From positions 438,501 to 502,500 of the forward strand of contig BSBK01001874.1 in NCBI GenBank assembly GCA_027943335.1: a stretch of DNA of 64,000 nt, given 5' to 3'. The notes below the pieces were generated by a model. That model saw only the letters and a list, made by a program, of their open reading frames with translations. It was not told the origin of the DNA and did no database searches. Positions 47,480 to 59,199 of this stretch are shown here, piece after piece. Both the position numbers and the translations under genes were made by a program. This DNA is from Chamaecyparis obtusa. Its lineage: Eukaryota; Streptophyta; Pinopsida; Cupressales; Cupressaceae. How positions within the stretch are numbered: position 1 is the stretch's first letter; each line of letters opens with the position of its first letter.

Positions 47480-49376
47480 TAGCTCTGATCAGTTTGTAAG
47501 TTCTTCATTAATTGATTCAGCTCATCCATCTCAGCCAGATCCAGCATGCTCTGATAAGTGTTAAGGTACTGAGAAGATCTAACTTCATCCTTGAAAATCA
47601 GTAGAGATCCATCACGAACAAGAAGCATGACTTTGCTTTTGGGAATTTCCAGCACCAAAGAGACCAAAGACATGATAGAGAAATGTATGAGTTTAAGATT
47701 AAACCCAGTAGGCCGCCTCCTTTTCTTTTGAAAAACCTCTCCATTTGAGTCCTTCCAAAGCAACCAAAGAACCTCACAAGTCAGAACAGACCAAAATCTA
47801 TTAAGATTGAAATCAAACAACTCCACATAACCAGCAAGGATTTCACTCCAAGAAATACTAGGTCTACTATTCCACACAATGGGGGAACCAAAAAAAATAG
47901 ACCACACCTCACGAGCATAGACACACTCAAAGAACAAATGCTCAAAACTTTCATCACTTGCACACAGACCACATTTAACAGGCTCAAGACCCACAGATGA
48001 TAGGACTCACCACACAACTAGCTTTTTCAAGAGCAACAACCAACAAAAACACAACTTCTTAGGCTGAATAGGAACATGCCAAAAGAAATCAAAGAAAAAG
48101 TGCCAATCAGAAAATGGACAGTCAAAACCCCAACACTGGGACACTCGCATGTATATAGAAGAGTCATCCTTTAACAAGTTATATATCTACTTGGTAGAAG
48201 CCTCCATAAGCAATGATCCATCAACCCACTTACCTGCCTTAAAAAAGTATCAATGTCAACAATCTTACCCATAGATGAGCCACCAAAAACTTTAGAAATT
48301 AAAGTGTAAGTCTTCTTTTGGGAGGAGGGAATCCCAAATTTACTGCTGATTTCTTCCCAAGACCCAAGTCGATTATCAACCAAAAGATCACTAATAAGAG
48401 AGATGCTTTTACAATTCCACTTTTTAGCTGAACAACTCTGGGTTAAAGCAAGAGGTTTGTCCTTTAGGTATAGACCCCACCAGGTAGATCTATTTGCCAC
48501 TGTATAGAGAGGAGGGCCACCCACAGCACCTCGGACTGGGAGAAGTCCCCTCACCTAAGACCATGCCTTCCAAAAAGATGAGAAAACGCTGCTACCAAAC
48601 AATATTAGTTTGAAATCATCCATAATGATATCACACAAAGGGATGTCTTTCCACTGTTTCCCCCTTCTGATAACAAACCTTTCAATATTATTCCTTATCT
48701 GGACTTTCCAAGGTTCATTGCCCCTTAAGGCTTTAAAGATCCATTTTGAAGCCAATGCAATCCCATGAGGCCTAATATCCCTTAGACCCAAACCACCCAG
48801 CATCCCAACTAACAGAGTGGCATTTCTTATTGCCCAGACCATCCGACCAAAGAAAATCTCTAATTATCTTATCCAACATGTTCAACTGACAGTTAGAGAA
48901 AAGCCAAGAAAAAGCAAAGTAAATATGATGGAATGATAGAACTCTTTGAACAACTTGAATTTGACTTGTCAGTGACAAGGAATGAGTTTGCCACTTCAAG
49001 TGCTTCTTATTCATCTTGTGATAAATCCACAACCATGTATCTCTAGTAGAGGGTTCAATAGAAAAAGGGATGCCAACGTAACTTACACTAGTATTAGGAC
49101 CAGCCCACTCCCACCCACAACAAGCCACCCATCAAGGAGCATCATTGCTCCACCCCAAAATAGTGGATTTATGAGGGGCAACCTTAGCCCCAGAGGCAAG
49201 GCAAAAGAACTGCAATCTATCCATAGCATTACTGAAATTTTCCTCTGTGAGTTCCAAAAAACGAGAAGTACCATCTGCAAACTAGGCATTGATAAACTCC
49301 TTCTTGTTAGGAAGAGTAATGCCTCTAATATTTGGTTCGGTCCCCTTCTTGGGAGAGATATTCTCTTCCCAAGGCT
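47480..49376 (-). pseudogene. L1-type LINE, C-terminal RT half
   Basis: The minus strand reads GITLPNKKEFINA, a FADG where FADD is expected (a lost catalytic Asp), ENFSNAMDRLQFFCLASGAK, VSYVGIPF, IIRDFLWSDG, GLRDIRPHGIALASKWIFKA, and the zinc-binding C-terminus CGLCASDESFEHLFFEC. That is the thumb and zf-RVT part of ORF2. The 5' half is missing (truncated at about 49376), usual for LINEs. Several stops. The copy at 22984-27441 is a different subfamily. Confidence 0.8.
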
Positions 49377-49423
49377 TTACATATGCATATGTCGAACATC
49401 AGTATATACTGGCTATTGAGGAT

Positions 49424-49600
49424 TATATCAACCCTTGGAGATTATATCAATCTCAAATTGACAATGGGATCATAGCAATCTCGAATTGTCATTCCTTTTG
49501 GAGATTATATCAATCTCAGTCATCCATTCTTATGGAGATTATATCAATCTCTCATACTAACACTATGGAGATTATATCAATCTCTTTCTCATAAGAGTTT
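49424..49600. repeat. palindromic repeats, GAGATTATATCAATCTC
   Basis: At least five copies of (G)GAGATTATATCAATCTC at irregular spacing of about 20-60 bp. Each unit is itself an inverted repeat (GAGATT-loop-AATCTC). No coding content. Confidence 0.85.
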
Positions 49601-49630
49601 ATATCAATATCTTTCCATTTACGTCTCATT

Positions 49631-49910
49631 TTCCCTGATTAGTAAATATGAATTGCAATTTCCAACTGATAATATAAATATTAATTCTAAATTAAAACAT
49701 CTTTCATTCAGAAATAACTATATATAAAAATATCAGTTCATATAAATATGTCAATAAATACTATTCATCCTTCCCTGATTAGTAAATATGAATTGCAATT
49801 TCCAACTGATAATATAAATATTAATTCTAAATTAAAACATCTTTCATTCTGAAATATCTATATATAAAAATATCAGTTCATATAAATATGCCAATAAATA
49901 CTATTCATCC
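49631..49910. repeat. 140-bp tandem duplication
   Basis: Two units starting TTCCCTGATTAGTAAATATG at 49631 and 49771, nearly identical over 140 bp (few changes, such as TCAGAAATAA/TCTGAAATAT). Recent. AT-rich, non-coding. Confidence 0.9.
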
Positions 49911-50420
49911 CAATATATATTTATATGAGTATACTAGTTAGCATTTTATCTAAAGAAATACTATCTTCATTTATGACATATAATAATATCATACCTGGGC
50001 TCGTATTCCTCTCAATATGCAATATATTGTACTGACTGGGCCTTAAAGGCACTACGATCTTAATCCAGACGACGTCCTCAGCCTTTATTACTGGATACTT
50101 ACCTGTCTACTACTATAGTCTTAAGAGATTCTAATTGATTACTTCAGCACTTACGTGGACTGTATACTAATTTATCCGACTGTTCTTTTCTCTCTGCCTT
50201 CGACGGTACTCCTTGCTACGTTACCGAGTGTATATGCAATTGGTCTTTAATCCAACAGTGGATTATAACCACTTGAATGCAAGGGACTATGTAATGAAAT
50301 GTGATCCTTCCTCTCATGTCGATGTCCACCTAGATGATGTTCCCTGTCCGATGCCCATTCCGTCAATGAGTTGGCCAGCATATATATGCCCGGGGGATGT
50401 AGGGGAAGGGTCGCGCAGTG

Positions 50421-50453
50421 TAGAGTCGCGACCAAAGATTGGTCGCGATTCTA
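50421..50453. repeat. 15-bp-stem hairpin with GTCGCGACC
   Basis: TAGAGTCGCGACCAA, loop AGA, then the reverse complement with one G/A difference (a G-U pair in RNA). It stands out as GC-rich in an AT-rich setting, after a GGGGGATGTAGGGGAAGGG stretch. Could be a transcript terminator or transposon end. Confidence 0.85.
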
Positions 50454-51050
50454 TAGCCGATGACCCACTATGTAAAATATATTGACTTGTTTTTTCTTTT
50501 TTATTATAATTTAATAATATATTATATGTTTATATATTATATATATGAATAATAAGATCTGTTTCTTTGTTGTATATTTATATAATATTATTTAATATGC
50601 AATTTATTTAAGATTCATTCATTAACATCCAAAATATAGGATTATTTGAATAACAAATATATGTTTATTTAATCTATAATAATTATTTAATGAGAAAAAA
50701 TATCTATTAATTTCATATTTGTGTACATTAATCGAGGGCCATTGCATAAAACTTAAATAATATGATAAGGAGGACTTATTTAATGAATTAATTTAATTAT
50801 TAAATAAAGGGGCCAAAATAATAAAATAATAAATAAAATGATGTTGGTCCATTGTAACCTTCCAGATACTTCTTGGAGCCCTTTATAAAGAGGCGGTTGG
50901 CATCATAGGAAATCATTGTGGAGTTATCTTTTCTTGTGTATTTGCGATTCCAATTAGAATTGAGTCTTGCGTACAATTTCAGAGGTGGAAAACTGTCATG
51001 AGCCAAAATTGATTGAATATTGCTAAGTCTTTACTTAAATAATCAACATT

Positions 51051-51119
51051 AATAATATTATTTATTAATTCATAATAATATTATTTATTAATTCATAATA
51101 ATATTATTTATTAATTCAT
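51051..51119. repeat. 23-bp AT-rich tandem repeat, three copies
   Basis: Three perfect units of AATAATATTATTTATTAATT+CAT inside solo LTR D, followed by degenerate AT repeats to about 51360. Confidence 0.85.
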
Positions 51120-52008
51120 AATTAATAATATTAATCTAATTCATATTCAATACTCTAATCAATACTAATAATAATATTATTAATTAATATAATGCTAATA
51201 ATTAATCAATACAAAATTGATTAATATACAAGTAATATTATTAATCAATGTACTAAGATTAATATTAGTACTAATAAATGTAATTATCAATATTAATATT
51301 AACAAAAGAATATCAATAATATAAGTATAATAAATCAATATCAAGAATATTAATATTAAATATTAAATCAAGACTTGGAAAGGCACGACCCTTTGCAAGA
51401 ATATTTAAATGGCATGAAACTAGCAAAGAAAGACATGGTGGTTTTACTTTCCATTTTTATTTTAAATAATTAAAAAAGCACACGAGAAAAAGGAGAAAAT
51501 ATAGGAGAAAAAGGAGGAAAAATAGATAACAAAAAAGGAACACAGAAATATATTGCACACAGAAATAATAATATTAGACAAAGACCGAAAGGTGATGAAT
51601 TAAGGCAAGAGCATACTTTGCAAAGGGACGCAAATGCAAAAATCAAAAATCGTTATAAAAGGGGTATTGAATAAGCTTACTTTAATATAAGGAATATCCC
51701 CTCCTTAAAATAAGAAATTAAAGGTACGTAATTTCATTTCCTTTCTATATATTTCTAAAACTTTTTAAGACAACCGTATATGAAATTATTTGTTTATGAA
51801 ATATTTTAATGCATAATGAATATGAAATAAATTACATAGATAATTATAATGTATGACAATAAAGATAATTTAAATTATATATTAGATAAGAGTTAGAAAA
51901 CATATATATAGACTAATATAAATAGCAATTATATATTCTACGAACAGCAAATTCAGAATTATATGTGTATATGGAAAATATATTTATGTTAGAATTATAT
52001 ATGTATAT

Positions 52009-52383
52009 TGTTGACTTGGTGGTCAGCACCTCCTTTGGGGTTACCATGGATCTGGGTAAATCTGGTGTTTGTGACGTTCGTTGATAGTTCGAGCTTTTGG
52101 CGCAACGGCAAACATTCCTACAATTGGTATCAGAGCCTTGGGTCACGGGTTCGAATCCCAAGAGGTCTCCTTTATTCCGTTGGTGCGGAACCCTCGGTCG
52201 ATGCTGAGGGGGAGAGAGTCTCCTTCATTCCGTTGGTGCGGAACCCTCAGTCGGTGCTGAGGGAGAGATTGTTGACTTGGTGGTCAGCACCTCCTTTGGG
52301 GTTACCATGGATCTAGGTAAATCTAGTGTTTATGACGTTCGTTGATAGTTCGAGCTTTTGGCGCCACGGCAAATATTCCTACA
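52009..52383 (+). mobile_element. 375-bp TRIM with tRNA-like Pol III boxes
   Basis: A complete, very small LTR element. LTRs at 52009-52122 and 52270-52383 are 114 bp each (TGTTGACTTGG...CATTCCTACA / TATTCCTACA) and differ at five sites. TSD is TATAT on both sides (52004-52008, 52384-52388). A PBS, TGGTATCAGAGCC (52125-52137), follows LTR 1, and a purine stretch (GAGGGAGAGA) precedes LTR 2. The 147-bp internal part has no ORF and holds a tandem pair of about 52 bp (TCC..TTATTCCGTTGGTGCGG). It is inserted in solo LTR D. Confidence 0.95.
52098..52158 (+). promoter_or_regulatory. Pol III-type A box and B box in the TRIM
   Basis: The A box TGGCGCAACGG (52098-52108) fits TRGYNNARNNG fully, and the B box GGTTCGAATCC (52148-52158) contains GTTCGAATC, fitting GWTCRANNC. 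Box starts are 50 bp apart, within tRNA-like range. The A box lies in LTR 1, the B box after the PBS. In LTR 2 the A box has a mismatch (TGGCGCCACGG). No T4 terminator follows closely, so activity is unproven. Confidence 0.6.
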
Positions 52384-53522
52384 TATATAAGCATGTTAAA
52401 ATAATGCAATCATAATTATGTAGTAATACATAGGTGTTAATATATATTGTAGCCTATTCCTTAATCTCTTGCTATAGTTATGGGAGGTGATAGTTGGTGT
52501 TGTGTAGGGAGAGGCGGAGTAAATTGAGAGAATGTACAGGTGTCAAGTGTCGTACAACAGGTAAATCCACACTCTCCTTAGGGTTGAGTTAGGAGAGAAG
52601 TAAGGAATCATGCTTAAATATGTTAACTACCAAATGTATGTTAATCATTGGAAATAGATAACCTTGTAGTCAAAGGCATTACATCTATACTAATATGTGT
52701 GATGACATATGATAATTATTGGGAACTAACATTCTCTTAGCTCGAAAACATTACAATCCCTAAGTGCAATTCAAACCCTATTAAAGATTTTAGAACAAAT
52801 TAAGTGAGGCCCTAGTTGGGGACATTACAAAAACCCTCCCTAGTCTGCAATTGCAGTTTCGTTGGTTAGTAGCCACCATAGTCTACCGTTGGAGATATCG
52901 CCTCAGATATTTCACTGTGTACTTCATTGTCAAATTTGTGGAGTCTTCTTGCAAAGACAAATTTGTGCATCTAGATATAATCTGAGAATATAAGTCTCCA
53001 ATTGATAGCAATTCATTTCTGTGATTTGCATATGCCCTGATCTACGATCTATTGTGCTACCTTGGATTATAATAATAGCCATTCATATTTTTGAATAGAT
53101 CGAATATAATATTCAATCATCAAGTAGCAAGTGTCGAAGGTTGAGTGTCGAAAGTGTCAGGTGTTGAAGGGAGTCAAACGGTGCCGAAGGGTGTCGAGTA
53201 TCGGGTGTCGAAGGGTGTCGAATTGTAGCGTGCGGAGTGCAGTCGTGTGGTGTACGATGTGCGGTGTGCAATGTACGGAATGCAGTGTGCACGATATGGT
53301 GGAAGTGTGCACAGTAAGGTGGAAGTGTGTACAGTGCGGTGGAGATGTGCAAACTGGTATGGTGTAAGTGTCTTGATTGGTACAGTGGAAGTGTGTTGAC
53401 TGGTACAATGGAAGTGTGTTGACCATTACGGTGGAGGTGTACCATCCGGTACAGTGGAAGCGTGTCATCCGATACAATGGAAGTGTTCCATACGGTTGAG
53501 GTGTGTCGTCGATACATTACAG

Positions 53523-53534
53523 TGGTATCAGAGC
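53523..53534 (+). other. PBS of element B
   Basis: TGGTATCAGAGC, one base after the LTR end ACA; tRNA-iMet type. Confidence 0.9.
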
Positions 53535-53563
53535 TAGTGATCCTACCAGCCTATTGGGAGAAT

Positions 53564-54330
53564 CATGGCACCAAGTGATGGAATGGAAATTTCCCATAAA
53601 ACAACCTTGTTAAGGGAGTTAATAAGAAGTCAACAACAACTCAATAAGACGCTCGCAAGAGGATACCAACAGATGGAGGAGACGCTCAATCACTTGCCAG
53701 AAGCAAGCATGAAGGGAGCTTCATAGCAGTTCAACACAAGGATGGTGATGTCAACCTTCCTTCCAAAGATCAAGCAACTGCAAACACCCACTTTGGCTGA
53801 GTCATTGAAGCAATTCAAGCAGGATTGGGTTGATGGTGGATGGCAAATAGACATATCTCTCTAGGACTACATAGACTTGAGAATGAGGTATCCATCCCCC
53901 GAATGTAATAGAACCTACAACAATCGACAATGAGGTGCTTAACACAATGCGTCGTAAGGAAGATGGAGACATGCTCACAACTTCACTTCAGCCACACGAG
54001 GATATGGACAAGCAAGAATCAACAATTGTATCTTCAAATGGAGAACATTCAAATCTTCAAGGCAACCACAAGGGTGAAGAAGATGCTTGCACGAATTTTG
54101 CTAACCCAACATCCGTCAATCATCTTTATGGAAAAGCGGACTCTACCAATGATGCTTCGAATGAGCAAGCTCTACCATTGGTTAAAGCAAAGAACACATT
54201 GGGAACGCAAATTAGAAATATTGTGGTATCTTATGAGGAACCGACCCTGTTGAAGATGACAAAGACACTTCAAGGGATCATGACGATTTTATTGACAATT
54301 GTGAGCAAGCCATTGTTTATATCAGAGTAG
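53564..54330 (+). pseudogene. conserved internal ORF of element B
   Basis: MAPSDGMEISHKTTLLRELI, an RSQQQLNKTLARGYQQMEE helix, then TLAESLKQFKQDWVDGGWQI, DYIDLRMRYP and DMDKQESTIVSSNGEHSNLQ, ending at 54330. Stops (TAG in SMKGAS*, ISL*DY) and a frameshift near 53930 break it. It is the same protein as at 43091-43564 in element A. No recognised domain. Confidence 0.6.
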
Positions 54331-55329
54331 AGGAGTGGAAGCTTATTGGAGATTTGCACAGCAGTGGATCAAGAAAGTCTAAGGAGGGTGCACATGTGGT
54401 CATGATGCGGCATGGAGATTTCAACGGATATGGCTACTAGTGTCCGCACATGGTTTGGGATCCTGGAGCTTGTCAGATGACAAATAGTTTGCGGATTGCT
54501 TGAGGGCAAGCAATCTTTGCGTCAGGAGGACTATAATGTCCCCAATTTTTATAAAGTGTCTTAAGTTAAGTAATTAAGTGGTCAACTTGAATAATATCAT
54601 AAGGACATATTTAATTAATTAATTTAACTATTAAATAATGGGGCCAAAATAATAAAATAATAAATAAAATGATGTTGGCACTGTTGTCCTCAATTTTGAG
54701 ATCACAAAATTGTGGCAACCCTACACAATTTTCTTGTCAATTCATAGGAGTATCCTCTATGATTTGAATGTTTTGAATAAAGCGTTATAAAGATAATTTG
54801 TCATCCTTGAAAAACTCTTTATAGCACACTTCACGCGTTCTTTAAGTCCTTTTCTTTCTTTTTCTTTTCCTTGTTAGTTTTTTTTTATCTTGATTTTCCC
54901 TTAAGCCAATAGCCCTTTGAAATACGCTCATTTCGAGTTAACTTAGACATCAAACAGAGTTGTACAACTCAAGTTATTATGTAAAAGGTGGGGTTTTTCA
55001 GGCTGACTGCATATTCTTTAAAAATCCTTAAAAGGTGGGGTTTTCAAAGTCAATTGCACGTGTTTGAATTATATTTAATATATTAAATGGATTTTAAAGT
55101 TCATTTTCAAATTTCAACTCATTTCGAGTTGATTTGACTATAGTTTTTAATATTTTCGTGAAATTAGCTTTAAAATAATCTAATTTCATGTTACTTTATT
55201 AAACACTATAGTTACATATTAAATTAAATTAAAATTAAATCACTTAAGTTCAAAAAGGTGTGGTTTTTATTCTTCATTGCATATCATCAACATGCAAAAC
55301 ACTTTTTAAAACCCACCTCTTGAAATTAA

Positions 55330-56150
55330 GTCTTTTATACATTAAATACGTTGTTTTTATATGCAAATGCATATGTAAAAACATATAAAAGTGGTTTTTT
55401 CTATGCCAAAAGCATGTTTTATAAAAATGTGCAGTTGAACTCAAAAAGAACATATTTAATCCTTTATGAGTGTTGTTTTTATATGCGATTGCATATTGAA
55501 AACAGCGTATTTAAAAACTCTCCAAGTGGCTTTTTCCTCATGAAAGACATGTTTTAATCAATATGTAAATGCACTTGAAAAGAGCGTATTTAAAGGAGAA
55601 TTACTAAGGGTGTTGTTTTTAAATCCAAATACATATCTTTTTATGTATTTTTACATGTGCAAACTCCCTTTTAAAACAGCATATTTAATCCTTCCTTTTG
55701 GGTGTTGTTTTTTAAGAGGATTGCATATGTTTTAAACTCATGCAAAGGCATATGAAAAGTGCATTTTTAATTCCCAACTCTTGGGTGTTGTTTTTAAACA
55801 CATTTACATGTTTGTTTTTGTTTGTTTTTACTCTTCCAAGCTGTGTTTTTCCTTTAATGTCAAATTTTGAGGGCTTTGCATATGCTCTTTTATGTGCAAA
55901 TGAATATTTAAAACAGCGTTTTTAATGAACTACTTAGGGCATCGAATTTCCAAGCCTTTGCATATGCTGAAAGATGTGTAAAGAGCACTCTAAAACAGCG
56001 TTTTTTTATGCAATCCCTAAGGACGTCATTTTCTATGTGCATTGCATATGTATTTGCATTCAAATAATGCAGTTTCAGCATTAAAGTTCTTGGGCGTCGA
56101 ATTTTATATGCATTGCATATGCTGTTTGTAATACACAGCATATGTATTGT
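55330..56150 (+). repeat. degenerate ~100-bp repeats with GCATATGC/ATGCAT cores
   Basis: Seven or more diverged units, each with GGGTGTTGTTTTTA, then (AT)GCA..GCATATG, then AAAACAGCGTATTTAA. Unit starts can be seen near 55349, 55468, 55609, 55701 and 55787, with further partial ones to about 56130. It lies in the putative U3 of block G. Confidence 0.7.
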
Positions 56151-57217
56151 GATCAAAACAGTCCATTCTTGATCATTTTTCTTTCAAAATCGCTTCATGG
56201 AAGGAGGGTTTAAGCATCTTCAATCATTTTCTCAGCCTATGAATTGATTTTGGTAAGTTATTTGTTCTTTTTATGGATTTATTTTACCATTTCAGTTGGG
56301 ATTTATGCCCTAGACGCCGTTTTTCTTCCTCGTTGCATATACAAGGAAATAGTCAAAATGGTTGCTATTTCTTGGCATTTTATCTCTCTTTCTTTCCCAC
56401 TTGGCTGTATATGCATATTGACTCTCCAAAATCGAAGGAAAAAGACTAGGAAAGGGATTTATATATAGTTTTTAAATCCCATCTTTCCTAAATCCAAAAA
56501 TCCATTGATTCATTTCAGATTTTGGAAAATTTTCTTCTTGAGGATTGAGGTAATTTCTTCCTTAAGTTTTGCCACAATTCTTTCCAAGTTCATGTTTTGG
56601 TTTTTGATTAACATGTAAGTTTTCATTTCTATTTCAGATTTACATGTTATGTTTGTTTTAATGATCCTTCTTCTTCCGTCTACATTCTCCAAGTTGCATA
56701 TGCAAGTGCTTCATCTTGCTTGTATATGCAATCGGGATTAAAAAACCCGTTCTTAAGTAAAATTATCAAGGAAAGCAAGCTCACTTTGCAACATGCTTTT
56801 GTATCCAAAAAGCCCATTTTCATGCTTATAGGTACTCCATTCGTGCTTGCTATATCGCTGCCACATGACTTGAAATTCATGATGGTGGTTGCTTGCACAT
56901 TTGCTTATGATGAAAACATAACAATTCATTCTAAGTAGACGTCATATCCACTCATTTCCATACATGTTTCCCTTCATAATTCTCACTGTTCACGCATGCA
57001 ATCACCTCCAAGAAACCCGTTTTTGGGTCTTCCTTATCATTTTTGAGCTAAAATTCATTCACCTCTTTGCTGTCCTAAAGTTTTCCAGCCATATTTCATG
57101 TTCATAGTCTTCCAAAATCCATACTTGTGCATCCAAAAAGTGCAGTGGATCCATCACTTGAAGATATTCTTACCTTGTGGAATCTTCAGGTCACAGCTAC
57201 TCAGGGATATCATATTG

Positions 57218-57673
57218 CTTTGTCAGGAGAATCTCAAGCCAACACCAGAAAAGGAAGAAGAAAAGGCCCGAAGGATTGAAAAGGAGAATCAAGAAAGTTT
57301 GAAATATGAGAGGCAAAATTAAAAAGAATGATCTAAAATGGTGTTGCCTTCCTATGTTGACTATCCAGTTGTGCAACCAGGCTTGGATATAAATGTAAGG
57401 CAAGAAGATATCATTTCGAACTTAGGGGCTTTCATTTGGAATCAAAGAGAAGACGACATACACTATTCAATTGCTCGGGCCATCTTGGAGGAAGAGGAGG
57501 AAGTTGGTATTGAATTTGAAAGAAAAAGACAAAGAATTGAAAAGAGGCTTAGAGAAAGATTGGAACGTGAGCAAAGAGAAAGGATACAAAGAGAAAGGGA
57601 AGCCCATAGGAGAGCTCAAAGGCCACCCTTAAGAGAAATTCAACTTCGAGGGAATCAAATGAATCAAAATTAA
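57218..57673 (+). pseudogene. charged retroelement ORF inside G
   Basis: One frame: LCQENLKPTPEKEEEKARRI, KYERQN, two stops (TAA, TAA), then MVLPSYVDYPVVQPGLDINV, AILEEEEEVG and a long Arg/Glu helix (RLRERLEREQRERIQREREA), ending at 57673. It looks like a charged N-terminal gag-like or accessory protein, but no domain can be named. A coding-type ORF inside U3 of an LTR is unusual. Confidence 0.4.
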
Positions 57674-58434
57674 AGCACAAGCTAGATAAGAAGATTGGAT
57701 CTTTCTCCCTAGAAAGGTTTGAAAGACTACAATCAAAAAGAATTCTTTCAAGGTAGAGATGGAAACAAACAAACATGCTTCTCAAGAGACAACCAAGGAT
57801 GCAGTTTCCTTTTCCAGATCAAGATGCTTTCACCAAACTAGAGCATATCAACCATCACGCATCCTGTAGCAGCATGAAGACAAACGAAGGATGATGTAAT
57901 AGGTGTTGTGTCTTGTCATGCACTTGGATTTTTTTCATGATGTCTTTGTAATTTGTATTTGACATATGTAATTGCATGTGATAGTATCACGTGCCAAGTT
58001 GTAGCATGTAATCAAGTTGCAAGTGCATTAGGCATGCAACTTTGAATAAGTCAAATTTAGTTAGTTAGTTAGGGAATAAGTCAAGGTGGTTAAGGGTTTT
58101 CCACTTTTCTCTCCACCTTTCTCTCTCCTCTTTTCCTATATAAAGGAGGGAGCTCATTGTAAATAATCATCTTTTGGCAAGGCAAGAAAATTCTGCCAAT
58201 TTGTATTGTGCACTCTAAAACTTTGTGCTTAGATGTAAATCAAATTGCTTTCAATAAAAGAAGCAGATTGTTTTGAGACTTTGTGCCAATTCAAACTGTT
58301 ATGTGACGACATTTTCTTGAGTTGATTGTGAGTTTTTATGCTTTGATTCAAGAGGGATTTGGATTCAATTGCGCAAACTTTGAGCTGCCTGTTGCATTCA
58401 GAGCCAATTTGAAGTTTTGAAGACTTTGTGCCTA

Positions 58435-59199
58435 AGTCACAGGGTTCGCTGAACTTCATGTATAAAGTTCGGAATTTTGCGAACTCTTATAAAATTTTAA
58501 AAATTCATTCAAATTCGCCCTCTAATTCATACGGAACAAGGATTGGGCGATTTTTCATCTTCTAAATCATAAAAAATTCCATCGCACAGCATTTGATGAA
58601 GTATCCAAGGTCATTTGGGAGCCAAAAACGACGGTAAGAATTTAGGATTCCACAGTTATAAGGAGCCAAAAAAGACGGTAGTAGGAAAGAAGCCTGGCGA
58701 AAATGAACTTCATCGCACCCTGAATCCATTCGTTTGTGCCCTGAATTTATTTATTTGTGCCATGCGATGAAAATAATTCCATCAAGCCCGCCATGTAAAC
58801 AAGTCTTCAAAAAAATAGTTGAAACAAATTTAATCGTGAAGTTTAGAATATATGTTTCTTTTAACATTTTCAGACATATTATTATGTGTTCGAAGTTAAT
58901 AATATTGTTCTATTTTAAATACATTTTAATTTAATGTGTAAAATATTTATAATAATTTAATATTAATTTATTTTAATAAATAATAAATTTGACTATTTTA
59001 TTTAGTAATATAATTTAATTTCAAATTTATTTTGTCTATTAAATTATATAAACAATTTAATGGATTTATTATTTATATATTTATTTTTTTAAATTCAAAT
59101 TTATATAAGGCAAATTTTTTATCGAATTTTTTGCCCTCCTCGAACTTCATCCGTATTTTATCATTGGCGAACTCGAACTCAAACTCGAACCTTGTGACT
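58435..59199. mobile_element. 765-bp MITE-like element with TA target duplication
   Basis: Ends AGTCACAGGGTTCG and CGAACCTTGTGACT form a 14-bp terminal inverted repeat with one mismatch, flanked by TA on both sides (58433-58434, 59200-59201). Sub-terminal GCGAACTC/GAACTTCATC motifs recur in inverted order. The interior is AT-rich without ORF. A TA duplication fits Tc1/mariner-like elements; read as TAA/TTA it could also be PIF/Harbinger. Confidence 0.7.

Larger units (their letters stand above)
50994..52829 (+). mobile_element. solo LTR D inside the 5' LTR of element B
   Basis: Starts TGTCATGAGCC at 50994 and ends GGGGACATTACA at 52829, flanked by perfect 5-bp duplications AAAAC (50989-50993 and 52830-52834) exactly where the LTR sequence of element B is interrupted. 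Excluding the TRIM within it, it is about 1.46 kb with a TATAAAAGGGG box near 51655. No coding. Orientation is uncertain because both termini fit TG..CA; the TATA box suggests plus. Confidence 0.85.
50740..53521 (+). mobile_element. 5' LTR of element B, interrupted by D
   Basis: The part at 50740-50993 matches 54600-54681 plus 59722-59870 of the 3' LTR. After insert D it resumes at 52835 (CCTCCCTAGTCTG) and ends GATACATTACA at 53521. It ends in a minisatellite (about 53130-53500) of GGTAC..TGGAAGTGTGTTGAC units of about 22 bp. The first ~65 bases are not recognisable. Confidence 0.8.

Noticed and set aside
52125..52158. tRNA gene suggested by GGTTCGAATCC and nearby A box
   Set aside because: No cloverleaf or acceptor stem; the region is a PBS plus B box inside a TRIM bounded by LTRs and TSD.
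57549..57785. Minus-strand ORF opposite the charged ORF in block G
   Set aside because: It is the shadow of the Arg/Glu-rich frame on the plus strand.
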